NCBI GenBank assembly: GCA_028820935.1
Contig: JAPPHZ010000045.1
Coordinates: forward strand, 147,150-211,149
Source of the DNA: a bacterium
GTDB lineage: Bacteria > Actinomycetota > Acidimicrobiia > Spongiisociales > Spongiisociaceae
Direction: 5' to 3'
Length of the DNA stretch: 64,000 bases
In this document: in pieces, positions 1 to 8,472 of the stretch
Numbering within the stretch: position 1 is the stretch's first letter
Layout of the letters: every line of letters starts with the position of its first letter
Program-made: the position numbers and the translations under genes
The notes under the pieces: model-generated
Told to the model about the DNA's origin: nothing
Seen by the model: the letters and a program-made list of their open reading frames with translations, nothing else
Databases searched by the model: none

Positions 1-50
1 TGGACGGCCACCGCCTCGAGGGTGGCCTCGTCAACTGTCAGATCGATCAT
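1..50 (-). CDS. 5' end of an unidentified gene running off the left edge
   Basis: An ATG on the minus strand at 48-50 opens an uninterrupted reading frame to the window edge, giving MIDLTVDEATLEAVAV. Only 16 residues are present, so no family can be assigned. There is no strong ribosome-binding site, so the gene itself is uncertain. Confidence 0.3.
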   Translation of the reverse strand, partial: MIDLTVDEATLEAVAV

Positions 51-188
51 GGCGCGATATCCCTGTATGCCAGGCAGCGATGGTCGGATGGAACCAGCCT
101 GCTCCCAAACGGACGGTCCTCTATCCCTGGTCCGAGTCGGATCGCGCTCGATCCTCCAATCATCACAGGACCTAGGAAGCGGAACGGA

Positions 189-407
189 TTATGACCATAC
201 CCTCTCGCTGACCGCAACCTTTCCCACCTCGGCCTCATCGACGTCCAGTGAGCAGGCGATCAGATCGCGGGCCATTTCCTCTACTTCATCGCGATGCGCG
301 GCCTGCGTATACCCGAACTTCAGGCCCACCACCCGAATCGCCCACCAACCATCGGCGGTATGGAAGGCTTCAGCCTGGTAAGTATCGGTGGCACTGAGGG
401 ATGTCAT
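189..407 (-). CDS. hicB: HicB-family antitoxin
   Basis: This 72-residue protein matches the short actinobacterial HicB type: a strand-rich N-terminal half containing ADGWWAIRV, then a helix with EVEEMARDLIACSLDVD. HicB proteins bind and neutralise the HicA RNase and usually repress their own operon. Its ATG lies inside an ATGA junction with the end of the upstream hicA frame, the usual translational coupling of such pairs. It has no C-terminal DNA-binding extension, so any autorepression would rely on the complex. The partner toxin is frameshifted, so this may be a relic pair. Confidence 0.65.
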   Translation of the reverse strand: MTSLSATDTYQAEAFHTADGWWAIRVVGLKFGYTQAAHRDEVEEMARDLIACSLDVDEAEVGKVAVSERVWS

Positions 408-600
408 CGGACGGCCTCCCTGGCTTCTTTGAGGATTGCCCTGCTGTATGTTCGTTTATCTCCCGGTGGCGGGGGATTTGCACACGTTCGCTCCCGATCG
501 CCCATATCTGGTGGCTACGACCCTCCCGGACGAATTCGAACTCCAGGTCGGCCGACTTGGCGATGATCCGGAGGCGTCGCACCAAGTTATGCCTCTTCAC
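404..600 (-). pseudogene. hicA: HicA-type mRNA interferase toxin, frameshifted near its 3' end
   Basis: From a GTG at 600 the frame reads like HicA: N-terminal MKRHNLVRRL, then FEFVREGRSHQIW with the catalytic-histidine region, then the strongly conserved IPRHREINEHTA. After HTA the frame goes wrong. The expected tail (AILKEAREAVR, stop at 404) is intact one frame over and its TGA overlaps the hicB ATG. A single missing base near 439-441, in a run of three C on the plus strand, explains this. The mutation removes only the last helix and could equally be a sequencing error. HicA enzymes are small dsRBD-like RNases that cleave mRNA. Confidence 0.6.
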
Positions 601-829
601 CGGAGGGTAACAGTCATCGCGTGCCGCTCGGAAGCTCGCCCCTTGGTTCTCGCGTGCGACCTACCGGCGCGGCAGCTGTGGATCATGAGGCCGTTGTAAC
701 AATGACACCGGCCGAAATCAACCCTCACGTGCCCAGACCCATGCGGAGCAGGCAGAGTAAGAGGACTACCTAGTTCATGCCGGGCGCTCGCCCAACGTTC
801 GACAGTTGATTGTTGGATCACCGGACGCC

Positions 830-2155
830 CTACGCGTGGAGTGGGTCCCCCGTCACCCCCTTGAGCCTTTCCAACCACTGTTCCATTCTGACGGCTATCT
901 CGTCGGGGTCGAGCCCGTCCGGTCCCGGCCGTACCGGTAGCGGGACGGCGCCGGTGCGGTCGATCCCGCGCATGACTCCCCGGATGTCCTTCAACCCCGA
1001 CCCGGTCGAGATGACCACCACGCGGTCGGAGATTCCCACCGGCGGGACGCTTTCCTGCCGTCCCGCCACCATTTCGGCAAGCCCGGCGAAGGCGGCGGCG
1101 GCGGCCGGCTCCGGGAAGATGCCCGAATCGGCCGACACCGTCGGGATCATCTCCAGGATGGCATCGTCATCGACCGCCACCCAGCCGCCGCCCGTGTCGA
1201 CCACAGCAGCCATCGCCTTGACCCGATCGCGGGGCAGGTCGGCGCTGATCGAATCGGCGGCGGTGCTGGCGCCCACCGGCGGCTTCGTGGTCAGGTCGTC
1301 TCCGTTCAGCCATGCGTCGACCATGTAGGAACTGCCGGCTGCCTGGACCCCGTAGATGCGGGGCATGCGGTCGATCCACCCCAACTCCAGCGCATCCCGG
1401 AGGCCCTTGTGCACCCCTCCGATGATCGACCCGTCCCCAACGCTCACGAAGATCGCATCGGGCGCCTCCCAGCCCAGCTGCTCGACGATCTCGAGGACCA
1501 CCGTCTTCTTGCCCTCCCCCACGTAGGGATTGATCCCGGTGTTGCGGTTGTACCAGCCGAAGCGGTCGACCGCCTCCTGGCACAGCCGGACGGCGTCGTC
1601 GTAGGTGCCTTCCACCAGCATCACGAAGGCCCCGTAGGCCAGCAGTTGGGCGACCTTGGCCTCGGGCGCCGTCTCCGGGACGAAGATGACCGCGGTCTGG
1701 CCGGTCCCGGCCGCCAGGCCCGCCAGGGCGGCTGCCGCGTTCCCGGTCGAGGCGGTGGTGACCGTCTCGGCGCCCTCCTCGGCCGCCCTCGCCAGCGCCA
1801 CCGCCGAGGCCCGGTCCTTGAGGGAGCCGGTGGGTTGGCGGCCCTCGTCCTTGACCCACAGCCGCTCCACCCCCCAGCGCCCGGCCAGACGCTCCACCTC
1901 GATGAGGGGCGTCCCCCCCACTCCCAGGGCCGAGACGGCCACGCCGGACCCGACCGGAAGCAGCGGACGGTAACGCCACATGGATCGCTCCGGGTCGGCG
2001 GCCAGGCTGTCGGGACTGAGCACCTTGCCGATGGCTGCATAGTCGTACCGGGCGTCGAGCGTGCCCACCTCCCCGCAACGGTCGCATACGTACCTACCCG
2101 GCGCCGGCCGGTACGCCTCGGAGCAGACGGTGCATCGCAGACCGGTCAGGAACAC
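830..2155 (-). CDS. thrC: Threonine synthase (PLP-dependent)
   Basis: 441 residues. It converts O-phospho-L-homoserine to L-threonine and phosphate in the cytoplasm. A zinc-ribbon-like N-terminus (C8, C11, C24, C27) precedes the fold-type II PLP domain. The PLP lysine is K113 in TGSLKDRAS, followed by STGNAAAALAGLA (phosphate-binding loop region) and a late STGSGLKD motif, the usual class of threonine synthase with an N-terminal metal ribbon. The GTG start is chosen because AGGAG lies nine bases upstream. It appears monocistronic, with no other threonine genes beside it. Related PLP enzymes of this fold such as cysteate synthase cannot be fully excluded, but the length and ribbon favour ThrC. 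Confidence 0.88.
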   Translation of the reverse strand: MFLTGLRCTVCSEAYRPAPGRYVCDRCGEVGTLDARYDYAAIGKVLSPDSLAADPERSMWRYRPLLPVGSGVAVSALGVGGTPLIEVERLAGRWGVERLWVKDEGRQPTGSLKDRASAVALARAAEEGAETVTTASTGNAAAALAGLAAGTGQTAVIFVPETAPEAKVAQLLAYGAFVMLVEGTYDDAVRLCQEAVDRFGWYNRNTGINPYVGEGKKTVVLEIVEQLGWEAPDAIFVSVGDGSIIGGVHKGLRDALELGWIDRMPRIYGVQAAGSSYMVDAWLNGDDLTTKPPVGASTAADSISADLPRDRVKAMAAVVDTGGGWVAVDDDAILEMIPTVSADSGIFPEPAAAAAFAGLAEMVAGRQESVPPVGISDRVVVISTGSGLKDIRGVMRGIDRTGAVPLPVRPGPDGLDPDEIAVRMEQWLERLKGVTGDPLHA

Positions 2156-2586
2156 TTCACACGGCTCCTGTGCCGGTGGGGGCGTACGGAGACTGCCGGG
2201 TGGAAAACGCGAAAAAAAAGGGGTTGACTCCGCTGCCGGTTATCGGCATATTGCAACACCCATCAACAAACATCACCGGGTCCGGACCTGGTGATCATCC
2301 GGATCGCGCCGGACGGGTGAACGCTCCATGCGGATTAGCAAGAACGGGTCTCCGTGGGGGCAGCGGACTCTCTCCGACTCTCGAAAAGGGTTCCATTCAG
2401 CACACCCGTCGGCGCGCCCGGGCCTGGATCGGTGGTGGCGGGGGTGGGCAGCCCGGTAGGGCTGGCGGCGCGGCCGGAGCGGTTTTCGCGTTCTCGGGCG
2501 ACGGGTTGGATGAGGCGAGCCGCTCGGCAGTTGTGCAATCCGGGGTGCGCGGGCTTGGTCGATCGAGCCCCCGCGGAGGTGCTCCA
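2156..2586. other. Gene-less stretch between thrC and the amidase gene
   Basis: 431 bases without a convincing gene. It holds an A8 run at 2212-2219 and a promoter-like TTGACT, 17 bases, CATATT at 2224-2252 on the plus strand, which leads into no recognisable gene. It also holds a diverged copy of the window's dispersed repeat, listed separately. Open frames here lack family features and a ribosome-binding site. Confidence 0.5.
2424..2500 (+). repeat. Diverged third copy of the dispersed repeat found at 53.6 and 57.0 kb
   Basis: The core GGTGGTGGC...GGGGTGGGC, a G/C-rich tract, then TTTTCGCGTTCTCG (2482-2495) appears in the same order and spacing as in the two longer copies. Only about 75 bases are alignable by eye, so this is an older or partial copy. 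No coding function is evident. Confidence 0.5.
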
Positions 2587-3534
2587 TCAGTCGCTGGCGG
2601 GGGGCGCCACCGCGCCTCGCCGCTCGGTCACCAGGCCGTAGTGCTCCGGCATCCGGTAGTAGTCGAAGTTGAACAGGGTGCCCTTGTAGGTCTCGCAGAA
2701 GTCGAGATCGATGGTGGCCGTGATCAACTCGTCCTCCAGGGTGATGGCCTGGGCGATGATCTGGCCCGACGGGGCGATGATCACGCTCTGGGACAGGCTC
2801 TCCACGCCCTCCTCGAAGCCCCCCTTGGCCACGCCGACCACGTACGCTCCGTTCTGGTAGGCGCCGGCCTGCATGACCAGGTGGTTGTGGAACCCCGACA
2901 GGGCGTTCTGGGTGGGGTCGGGCGAGTAGTACAGGGGCGTGTTGTACCCGATGAGGATCAGCTCCGCCCCCTGCAAACCCAGCACGCGGTAGGTCTCCGG
3001 CCAGCGGCGATCGTTGCAGATGGCCATCCCCACCACGCCTTCGAAGGCCTGCCACGCGCCGAAACCGTGCGGGCCGGGCTCGAAGTAGTGGCGCTCGGCG
3101 TGCTGGAACGGGCGCGAAGGCTCGTAGTCGGCATGGCCCGGAATGTGGATCTTGCGGAACTTGGACACCACCGAGCCGTCCCGCTCCACCAGGATGTAGG
3201 TGTTGTAACGATGCTCGACGCCATCCTCGTCGGTATGGAGTTCGGCGTAGCCGAGGGCGAAGCCGATGCCGAGGCGCCGGGCCTCGTCGAACAGCGGCTT
3301 GGTGTGCCGGTCGGGCATCTCGCGGTGGTAGTAGTGGTCGAACTCGGCGGGATCCTCCACGAACCACCTGGGGAAGAAGGTGGTCATGGCCAGCTCCGGA
3401 TAGACCAGCAGGTCCACCCCCTGTTCACCGGCTTCATGGAGGAGCGCCATCAGGCGATCGACAACCTCGTCCTTCGACTCGTCGCGGGCTATCGCGCCCA
3501 TCTGGCCTGCTCCGACCGTGATCCGTCTTGGCAT
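2587..3534 (-). CDS. N-carbamoyl-D-amino-acid hydrolase-like amidase (nitrilase superfamily)
   Basis: 315 residues with the nitrilase-superfamily triad: E47 (VYPELAMTTFFPRW), K128 (KFRKIHIPG) and C173 (AICNDRRWPE). The motifs TTFFPRW, RPFQHAE, ICNDRRWPET and MQAGAYQNGA closely follow the Agrobacterium D-carbamoylase, which hydrolyses N-carbamoyl-D-amino acids to D-amino acid, CO2 and ammonia. Substrate is inferred from that similarity; no hydantoinase gene is nearby. The start has a GAGGAG site upstream. The gene is divergent from a second nitrilase homologue, with a perfect palindrome between them, so the two may be co-regulated in carbamoyl or ureide catabolism. Confidence 0.8.
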   Translation of the reverse strand: MPRRITVGAGQMGAIARDESKDEVVDRLMALLHEAGEQGVDLLVYPELAMTTFFPRWFVEDPAEFDHYYHREMPDRHTKPLFDEARRLGIGFALGYAELHTDEDGVEHRYNTYILVERDGSVVSKFRKIHIPGHADYEPSRPFQHAERHYFEPGPHGFGAWQAFEGVVGMAICNDRRWPETYRVLGLQGAELILIGYNTPLYYSPDPTQNALSGFHNHLVMQAGAYQNGAYVVGVAKGGFEEGVESLSQSVIIAPSGQIIAQAITLEDELITATIDLDFCETYKGTLFNFDYYRMPEHYGLVTERRGAVAPPASD

Positions 3535-3562
3535 CCGTGCTCCTCTGTTTTGGCCGTCCTAC

Positions 3563-3577
3563 TTTACAGTTTGTAAA
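3563..3577. promoter_or_regulatory. Perfect palindrome between divergent amidase genes, probable operator
   Basis: TTTACA-N3-TGTAAA is a perfect six-base dyad in the 97-bp gap between two divergent nitrilase genes. It is strikingly AT-rich for this genome. Position and symmetry suggest a binding site for a dimeric repressor controlling both genes. No regulator gene is adjacent, so the protein is unknown. Confidence 0.5.
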
Positions 3578-3631
3578 ATGGGTGAGACTCCCCCTTCGGG
3601 GGGTGCCCGGGGTGGCAAGGGAGGCCAAGCA

Positions 3632-4474
3632 ATGCCGAACGTAGTGAGGGCTGCTCTCGTTCAGAGCGAGTGGACCGGCGACAAGGAGTCGATGGTCGCC
3701 AAGAACATCGAGTACGCCCGCCAGGCCGCCGCCCAGGGCGCCCGGATCCTCTGCTTCCAGGAGATCTTCAGCGGTCCCTACTTCTGCACCGAGCAGCGCA
3801 ACGAGCACTTCGACACCGCGGAACCGATCCCGGACGGACCCACCCTGACCAAGATGATCGATCTCGCCAGGGAGACCGGGATGGTGCTGGTCGTACCCAT
3901 ATTCGAGGTGGAGGACACCGGCCACTACTACAACACCGCCGCCGTCATCGACTCCGACGGCACCTTCCTGGGCAAGTACCGCAAGACCCACATCCCGCAG
4001 GTGGCGGGGTTCTGGGAGAAGTTCTACTTCCGTCCCGGCAACCTCGGCTTCCCGGTGTTCGACACCGCAGTGGGCAGGGTCGGGGTGTACATCTGCTACG
4101 ACCGCCACTTCCCGGAGGGATGGCGAGAACTGGGGCTGGCCGGCGCCAAGATCGTCTTCAACCCCTCCGCCACCACCCGAGGGCACTCCAAGTACCTGTG
4201 GGAACTGGAACAGCCGGCGGCAGCCGTGGCCAACGAGTACTTCGTCGGCGCCATCAACCGGGTCGGGAGCGAGGACTTGGAGGACACCGACTACTACGGA
4301 AGCTCCTACTTCGCATCGCCTCGTGGCGAGATCATCGGCGGCACCGGCTCCGACACCGCCGATGACGTGGTCGTCCGCGACCTAGACCTCGACCTGATCG
4401 AGGAGGTGCGCCATCACTGGGCCTTCTACCGGGACCGCCGCCCGGAGACATACGACCGGATCTCGTCTCCCTGA
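3632..4474 (+). CDS. Beta-ureidopropionase / N-carbamoylputrescine amidase-like hydrolase
   Basis: 280 residues with the nitrilase catalytic triad E44 (CFQEIFSGPYF), K118 (KYRKTHIPQ) and C155 (ICYDRHFPEGW). The FSGPYFC and HIPQVAGFWEKFYF motifs are typical of the beta-ureidopropionase / N-carbamoylputrescine amidase branch, which releases CO2 and ammonia from carbamoylated amines or beta-amino acids. It could act in pyrimidine degradation or polyamine synthesis; no other genes of either pathway are beside it. ATG 3632 is preferred over the upstream ATG at 3578 because GGGAGG lies just ahead of it and the family begins here. It is divergent from a D-carbamoylase-like gene. Confidence 0.82.
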   Translation: MPNVVRAALVQSEWTGDKESMVAKNIEYARQAAAQGARILCFQEIFSGPYFCTEQRNEHFDTAEPIPDGPTLTKMIDLARETGMVLVVPIFEVEDTGHYYNTAAVIDSDGTFLGKYRKTHIPQVAGFWEKFYFRPGNLGFPVFDTAVGRVGVYICYDRHFPEGWRELGLAGAKIVFNPSATTRGHSKYLWELEQPAAAVANEYFVGAINRVGSEDLEDTDYYGSSYFASPRGEIIGGTGSDTADDVVVRDLDLDLIEEVRHHWAFYRDRRPETYDRISSP

Positions 4475-4512
4475 GCCGGGCGATCCGCGTCGCGCCCTAG
4501 TCGGTGGTACGA

Positions 4513-4797
4513 CTAACTCTTCTCTGTCGTCGGGTCGATGATCTTGCCGACCTCGGTGACGACCGTGGCTGGAAACCCGCTGCGTTCGGCGTGCTCGTCG
4601 ATCAACTCCGGGCTATCGCAGACGTAGATGCAGAAGGTCTTCTCGCCGGCTACGTAGCTGTGCTCCCACTGGATGGGCTTGCCCTCGGACTGCATCGCTC
4701 GTAGAACCGAGTTGGACTGCTCGGCTGCGGCGCGCAACTGCTCGCGCTCGGCCGAACCGATGTCAGGAATGTCCCGTTCGATGACGAAGCGTCGCAT
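4513..4797 (-). CDS. DUF4242 (SCO4226-like, putative nickel-binding) protein
   Basis: 94 residues matching the DUF4242 pattern: N-terminal MRRFVIERDIPDIG, central IQWEHSYVAGEKTFCIYVCDSPELIDEHAERSG, and C-terminal GKIIDPTTE. The Streptomyces member SCO4226 is a ferredoxin-like-fold nickel-binding protein; the role here is inferred only. A strong AAGGGAGG site precedes the ATG. It is convergent with the upstream amidase gene and seems monocistronic. Confidence 0.7.
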   Translation of the reverse strand: MRRFVIERDIPDIGSAEREQLRAAAEQSNSVLRAMQSEGKPIQWEHSYVAGEKTFCIYVCDSPELIDEHAERSGFPATVVTEVGKIIDPTTEKS

Positions 4798-4999
4798 GGT
4801 CCTCCCTTGGTATCTCCTGCCCCGACTCTAACCCGGCGGGCCTCGGGTGTGTGGCCTGGCAGGGCCGGGGATGTGGGGCGTCACCCCGTAACGCCATGAC
4901 ATGGAAAAGCCCCGGCCTCGATCTCCGCGGCCGTGAGGACGACCGACTTGCAATGTTTCAGGTCCCGATCGGCATCCGGTCCTTCGACGGCCGTTGGGG

Positions 5000-5956
5000 T
5001 CAGCCGGCTCGCCGGTGGACCCAGGCGCTGAAACCCACCACCACGAGGGCAGCGGCGGCGGCCAATCCCACCGGCACGGCCAGGTCCGGGCCGGGCGGTC
5101 CCAGGGTGGTGGCGCCGGCGCCGGTCTCGTCGCCCAGCCCGACGGGCCACGGCCAGAGGATGCGGAACGAGCCGAGCATCAGGCCGATCATGGCGGCCAC
5201 CACCAGATCGTGGTGACGGTCCAGCAACCGGTGAAGGAACCGGGAGAAGATGCCCAGGCCGACGGCCGCTCCGATGGCGAAGGCCGCCAGATGACCGAGG
5301 CGGGCGTCGTTGACAATCGCCAGCACGTGCTGGTACATGCCTATCGCCAGCAACATGAACGATCCGCTCACCCCGGGCAGGATGAACGCGCAGATGGCGA
5401 GGGCGCCGGCGCCCACGAACACATACCAGCCCGGATCGGTGATCACCGACGACCGCAACCCGAACAGGATGAACGATACGATGCCGACCAGCCCCGCCAC
5501 CACGCCGTGACGGACACCGGGCTCGCGGATGATCCGCCACGCCACCCAGACGGAACCGGCGATGAGACCGAAGAAGACGGCGGCCGTCCGGACGGGATGG
5601 TCCCGTAGCAAGCCCTCCACCACCCGGGCCAGCGAGACCACCGCCAGACCCGCGCCCAGCACGACCGGAGCGAGGAACCACCAGTCGACCCCTCCGGCCG
5701 CCCGGCGGGCGCCGCGCAAGTCGCCCTTGAGAGCTCTCCCGGCCGAGCTGGCGCCGGCGTAGACGGCGGACACCAGGCGCGGGTAGATGCCGGAGACCAG
5801 GGCCACCGTCCCCCCCGACACTCCCGGGACGAGATCGGCCGACCCGATCGCGTAGCCCCTGAGAGCCAGCAGCAACAAGCTGGTGACGGACGGACGGATC
5901 GGACGGTTCAACGGCGCCCGTCCCAGCATGATCGGAAGCCACGGGACCCGCCTCAT
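5000..5956 (-). CDS. DUF368 membrane protein, PopT-like undecaprenyl-phosphate translocase
   Basis: 318 residues, with roughly eight to nine hydrophobic segments. The family signature occurs twice as an internal repeat, PGVSGGTVALVSGIY near the N-terminus and LPGVSGSFMLLAIGMY in the second half. DUF368 proteins (PopT) were recently shown to recycle undecaprenyl phosphate across the membrane for cell-wall synthesis; assignment here is by family. The ATG at 5956 overlaps the stop of the upstream ychF-like gene as ATGA, so the two are translationally coupled. A much longer open frame extends upstream in the same phase but only shadows the ychF-like gene. Confidence 0.8.
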   Translation of the reverse strand: MRRVPWLPIMLGRAPLNRPIRPSVTSLLLLALRGYAIGSADLVPGVSGGTVALVSGIYPRLVSAVYAGASSAGRALKGDLRGARRAAGGVDWWFLAPVVLGAGLAVVSLARVVEGLLRDHPVRTAAVFFGLIAGSVWVAWRIIREPGVRHGVVAGLVGIVSFILFGLRSSVITDPGWYVFVGAGALAICAFILPGVSGSFMLLAIGMYQHVLAIVNDARLGHLAAFAIGAAVGLGIFSRFLHRLLDRHHDLVVAAMIGLMLGSFRILWPWPVGLGDETGAGATTLGPPGPDLAVPVGLAAAAALVVVGFSAWVHRRAG

Positions 5957-7014
5957 ACGGAGAACCGCACCATCATCACGTCCCCGTCCCGGACCTCGTA
6001 GTCCCTGCCCTCGACCCGCACCGCGCTGCCGGCCCTGGCCTTCGCCCATCCGCCGCATCCGATCACGTCCGTGATGGTGGCCATCTCGGCCCGGATGAAG
6101 CCTCTCTCCATGTCGGAATGGATCTTGCCGGCCGCCTCCCGCGCCGGGGTCCCCTCCGGAACGGTCCACGCCCGGGACTCTCGACGGTTGACCGTGTAGA
6201 AGGTGACCAACCGGAGAGCGTCGTGGACAGCCCGCACGACCCTGGCCGGCGCGCCCTCCCCCAAGCCGAGACCCTCGTAGACCTCGGCTCGCTGCGATGC
6301 CTCCAGGCCGGCCACCTCCTCCTCGATGAGGGCCGAGACCGCCAGCACCTGATCGGTGGAGGGCACGACCGCTCGAACCTGTTCGACGAGCCTGTCGTTC
6401 CCGACATCGTCCTCGGCGACATTGACCACCCACACGCACGGCAGCAGGCTGAGCGGGGCCATGTCGCGGAACGCCCGGACCTCGGTATCCGACCAGTCCG
6501 CCCGCCGGAGCGGCACCCCCTCCCCCAACCGCTCGGCCGCCCGGGTAACCGCCTCGGCCACCGGGCGCAGGCGCGGGTCGGCGGCGGCCTCCTTCGTGAG
6601 GCGCTCGTTGCGGCGTTCGAACATCTCGAAGTCCGACAGGGCCACTTCCAACAGCAGGTCTTCGGCCTGGCCGACCGGATCGGTTCCGTGCTCGTCGGTC
6701 GGCACAGCATCGGAGTCGTGAGCCCGCAGCACCGCCAGGAGCAGGTCCGGCTCCCGCCCGGCGCCGAGCCCCCGGATCGAACCGGAGCGCACCGCAGGAA
6801 GGTCCACCAGGTCCAGACCGGCCTGGGTGACCTTGCGGGATCCCTCCAAGGCCGCCAGCCGGTCGAGGACTCGGTCCGGCATCCTGACCGTGCCGATCCT
6901 GGGTTGGGTGGTGGTGTAGGGGTGCGGCGCGGTGAACGCCTCCAGGCCGGTCAACGCGTTGAACAGCGTGGTCTTGCCGACGTTTGGAAAGCCGAGAAGG
7001 CCGGCGCTCGTCAT
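5953..7014 (-). CDS. ychF: YchF/OLA1-like P-loop ATPase with TGS domain, divergent
   Basis: 353 residues. G1 is GFPNVGKTTLFNALTG near the N-terminus, the specificity motif NVAED takes the NxxE form typical of the ATP-using YchF group, and the C-terminus (KIHSDMERGFIRAE... YEVRDGDVMMVRF) is a classic TGS domain. YchF proteins associate with ribosomes and act in stress responses. The G3 region is unusual: where the family has DIAGLVKGAS.GEGLGN, this protein has DLPAVRSGSIRGLGAGRE. Switch II may therefore be altered, making this a divergent paralogue or lineage-specific form. It is upstream of, and overlaps by four bases, the DUF368 gene. Confidence 0.8.
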   Translation of the reverse strand: MTSAGLLGFPNVGKTTLFNALTGLEAFTAPHPYTTTQPRIGTVRMPDRVLDRLAALEGSRKVTQAGLDLVDLPAVRSGSIRGLGAGREPDLLLAVLRAHDSDAVPTDEHGTDPVGQAEDLLLEVALSDFEMFERRNERLTKEAAADPRLRPVAEAVTRAAERLGEGVPLRRADWSDTEVRAFRDMAPLSLLPCVWVVNVAEDDVGNDRLVEQVRAVVPSTDQVLAVSALIEEEVAGLEASQRAEVYEGLGLGEGAPARVVRAVHDALRLVTFYTVNRRESRAWTVPEGTPAREAAGKIHSDMERGFIRAEMATITDVIGCGGWAKARAGSAVRVEGRDYEVRDGDVMMVRFSV

Positions 7015-7100
7015 GAACCGTTGAGGGTACCCACAAAATGCCCCAGTTCGGAGGTGCTGGCGCCGTCAACCGGGTGGAGAACCATCTACGATTATCGGTC

Positions 7101-8111
7101 ATGCGCTTAGCGGTGATCGGAGCCGGATCCTGGGGAACGGCCATAGCGAAGCTCGCCTCCGCCAATGCCTCCGTAGGGTTGTGGACCAGGCGAACCGAGC
7201 TGGCCACGGCCATCAACACCGATAGGGAGAACGCCGAATACCTTCCCGGGGTTCGCCTGTCCTACCGGATCACAGCCACCACCGACTTCACCCGGGCTGT
7301 AAACGGAGCGGCCGCGGTGCTGGTCGCGGTGCCATCCCACGGCTACCGGGACGTCCTGAAGAAGGCGAGCGGCATCATCCCGACCTCCATACCTGTGATC
7401 AGCCTCGCCAAGGGCATCGAGGTCTCCACCGGCCTGCGCATGTCGGAAGTCACCCTGGACGTGCTCGACGGTCACGATCCGAGCCGGGTGGGCGCCCTGT
7501 CCGGCCCGAACCTGTCGGAAGAGATCATGCAGGGCCAGCCCGCCGCCACGGTCCTGTCCATGCCCGACCGGTGGGTTGGCAGAGAGATCCAGTCCATCCT
7601 GGGCACGCCCCGGTTCCGGGTGTACACCAACCCGGACCTGATCGGGGTGGAGGTGGCCGGCGCTACCAAGAACGTCATCGCCCTGGCGGCCGGGGTGTCG
7701 CTCGGTATGGGATTCGGCATGAACACCATGGCCGGCCTGGCGACGCGGGGCCTGGCGGAGATGACCCGCCTCGGCGTCGTTCTCGGTGGTGAGGCACTCA
7801 CCTTCGGGGGTCTCGCCGGCGTGGGTGATCTCATGGCGACCTGCGGGAGCCCGAGCAGCCGCAACCACCAGGTGGGATACCGGTTGGGTCAGGGACGCGA
7901 GATCAGCGGGATCACCACGGGCATGAAGACGGTCGCCGAGGCGGTGCGGACCACCGAGGCCGTTCTCCAGCTCGCAGCCCGGCACGGCGTGGAAATGCCG
8001 ATCGCCGAGGCGGTGGGGAGGATCCTCTACCAGGGTGAGACCGTCCATGAGGCTATGAGAAGCCTCATGGACCGGGTGCCCACGCAGGAAGGCTACGGCA
8101 TCCTCGCCTGA
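7101..8111 (+). CDS. gpsA: Glycerol-3-phosphate dehydrogenase [NAD(P)+]
   Basis: 336 residues. It reduces dihydroxyacetone phosphate to sn-glycerol-3-phosphate for phospholipid synthesis. The dinucleotide-binding motif GAGSWGTAIA starts at residue 7. ALSGPNLSEEI and the catalytic lysine K190 in GATKNVIALAAG are both present, followed by the C-terminal helical domain (LAGVGDLMATC). Length matches the family. The ATG at 7101 gives the canonical start right before the Rossmann strand; the frame extends further upstream without conserved sequence. It is divergent from the ychF-like gene, 86 bases away. Confidence 0.93.
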   Translation: MRLAVIGAGSWGTAIAKLASANASVGLWTRRTELATAINTDRENAEYLPGVRLSYRITATTDFTRAVNGAAAVLVAVPSHGYRDVLKKASGIIPTSIPVISLAKGIEVSTGLRMSEVTLDVLDGHDPSRVGALSGPNLSEEIMQGQPAATVLSMPDRWVGREIQSILGTPRFRVYTNPDLIGVEVAGATKNVIALAAGVSLGMGFGMNTMAGLATRGLAEMTRLGVVLGGEALTFGGLAGVGDLMATCGSPSSRNHQVGYRLGQGREISGITTGMKTVAEAVRTTEAVLQLAARHGVEMPIAEAVGRILYQGETVHEAMRSLMDRVPTQEGYGILA

Positions 8112-8172
8112 GGGCTGCTCCGCCGGCGCGCGACCACGACCACCCGGAACGGACCGGAAGCAGTGCTGTACG

Positions 8173-8472
8173 ATGGGGAGCATGAACGCCCAGCTCCGCA
8201 TCTATGACATCAAGCCGGGAATGATGGAAGAGTTCGCCGCAAAAGTCGACGAAGAGCTCCTACCCATCCGGCTGGACCACGGCTTCCGGCGTAGCGGCCC
8301 ATGGGTCGTAGAAGAGTCCTACCAGTACGTATGGATCGTCCATCACGACGGCGAGGAACCCTTCGAGGAAGTCGACAAGCGCTACTACGCCGATCCTCGT
8401 CGCGACGAGATGTCGTTCAACCCCAAGGACTACATCACCAGGGTCGACGTCAGGATGCTGACCCGCATCTAG
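8173..8472 (+). CDS. NIPSNAP-like dimeric alpha-beta barrel protein
   Basis: 99 residues. The sequence MNAQLRIYDIKPGMMEEFA, a central PWVVEESYQYVWIVHHDGEE and a late YYADPRRDEMSF fit the NIPSNAP / ferredoxin-like dimeric barrel pattern (strand, helix with KPG, strand, helix). The function is unknown; such proteins often bind small metabolites. The start could be ATG 8173 or ATG 8182; the latter has GGGGAG too close to it to be a good site. It converges on purN, overlapping its last four bases. Confidence 0.55.
   Translation: MGSMNAQLRIYDIKPGMMEEFAAKVDEELLPIRLDHGFRRSGPWVVEESYQYVWIVHHDGEEPFEEVDKRYYADPRRDEMSFNPKDYITRVDVRMLTRI

Noticed and set aside
597..878. 93-codon minus-strand frame ending at hicA
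   Set aside because: Its stop overlaps the hicA GTG, but the sequence is low-complexity with no family and no ribosome-binding site.
5957..7219. 739-codon frame continuing upstream of DUF368
   Set aside because: The upstream part is a shadow of the ychF-like gene; the DUF368 protein starts at the ATGA overlap.
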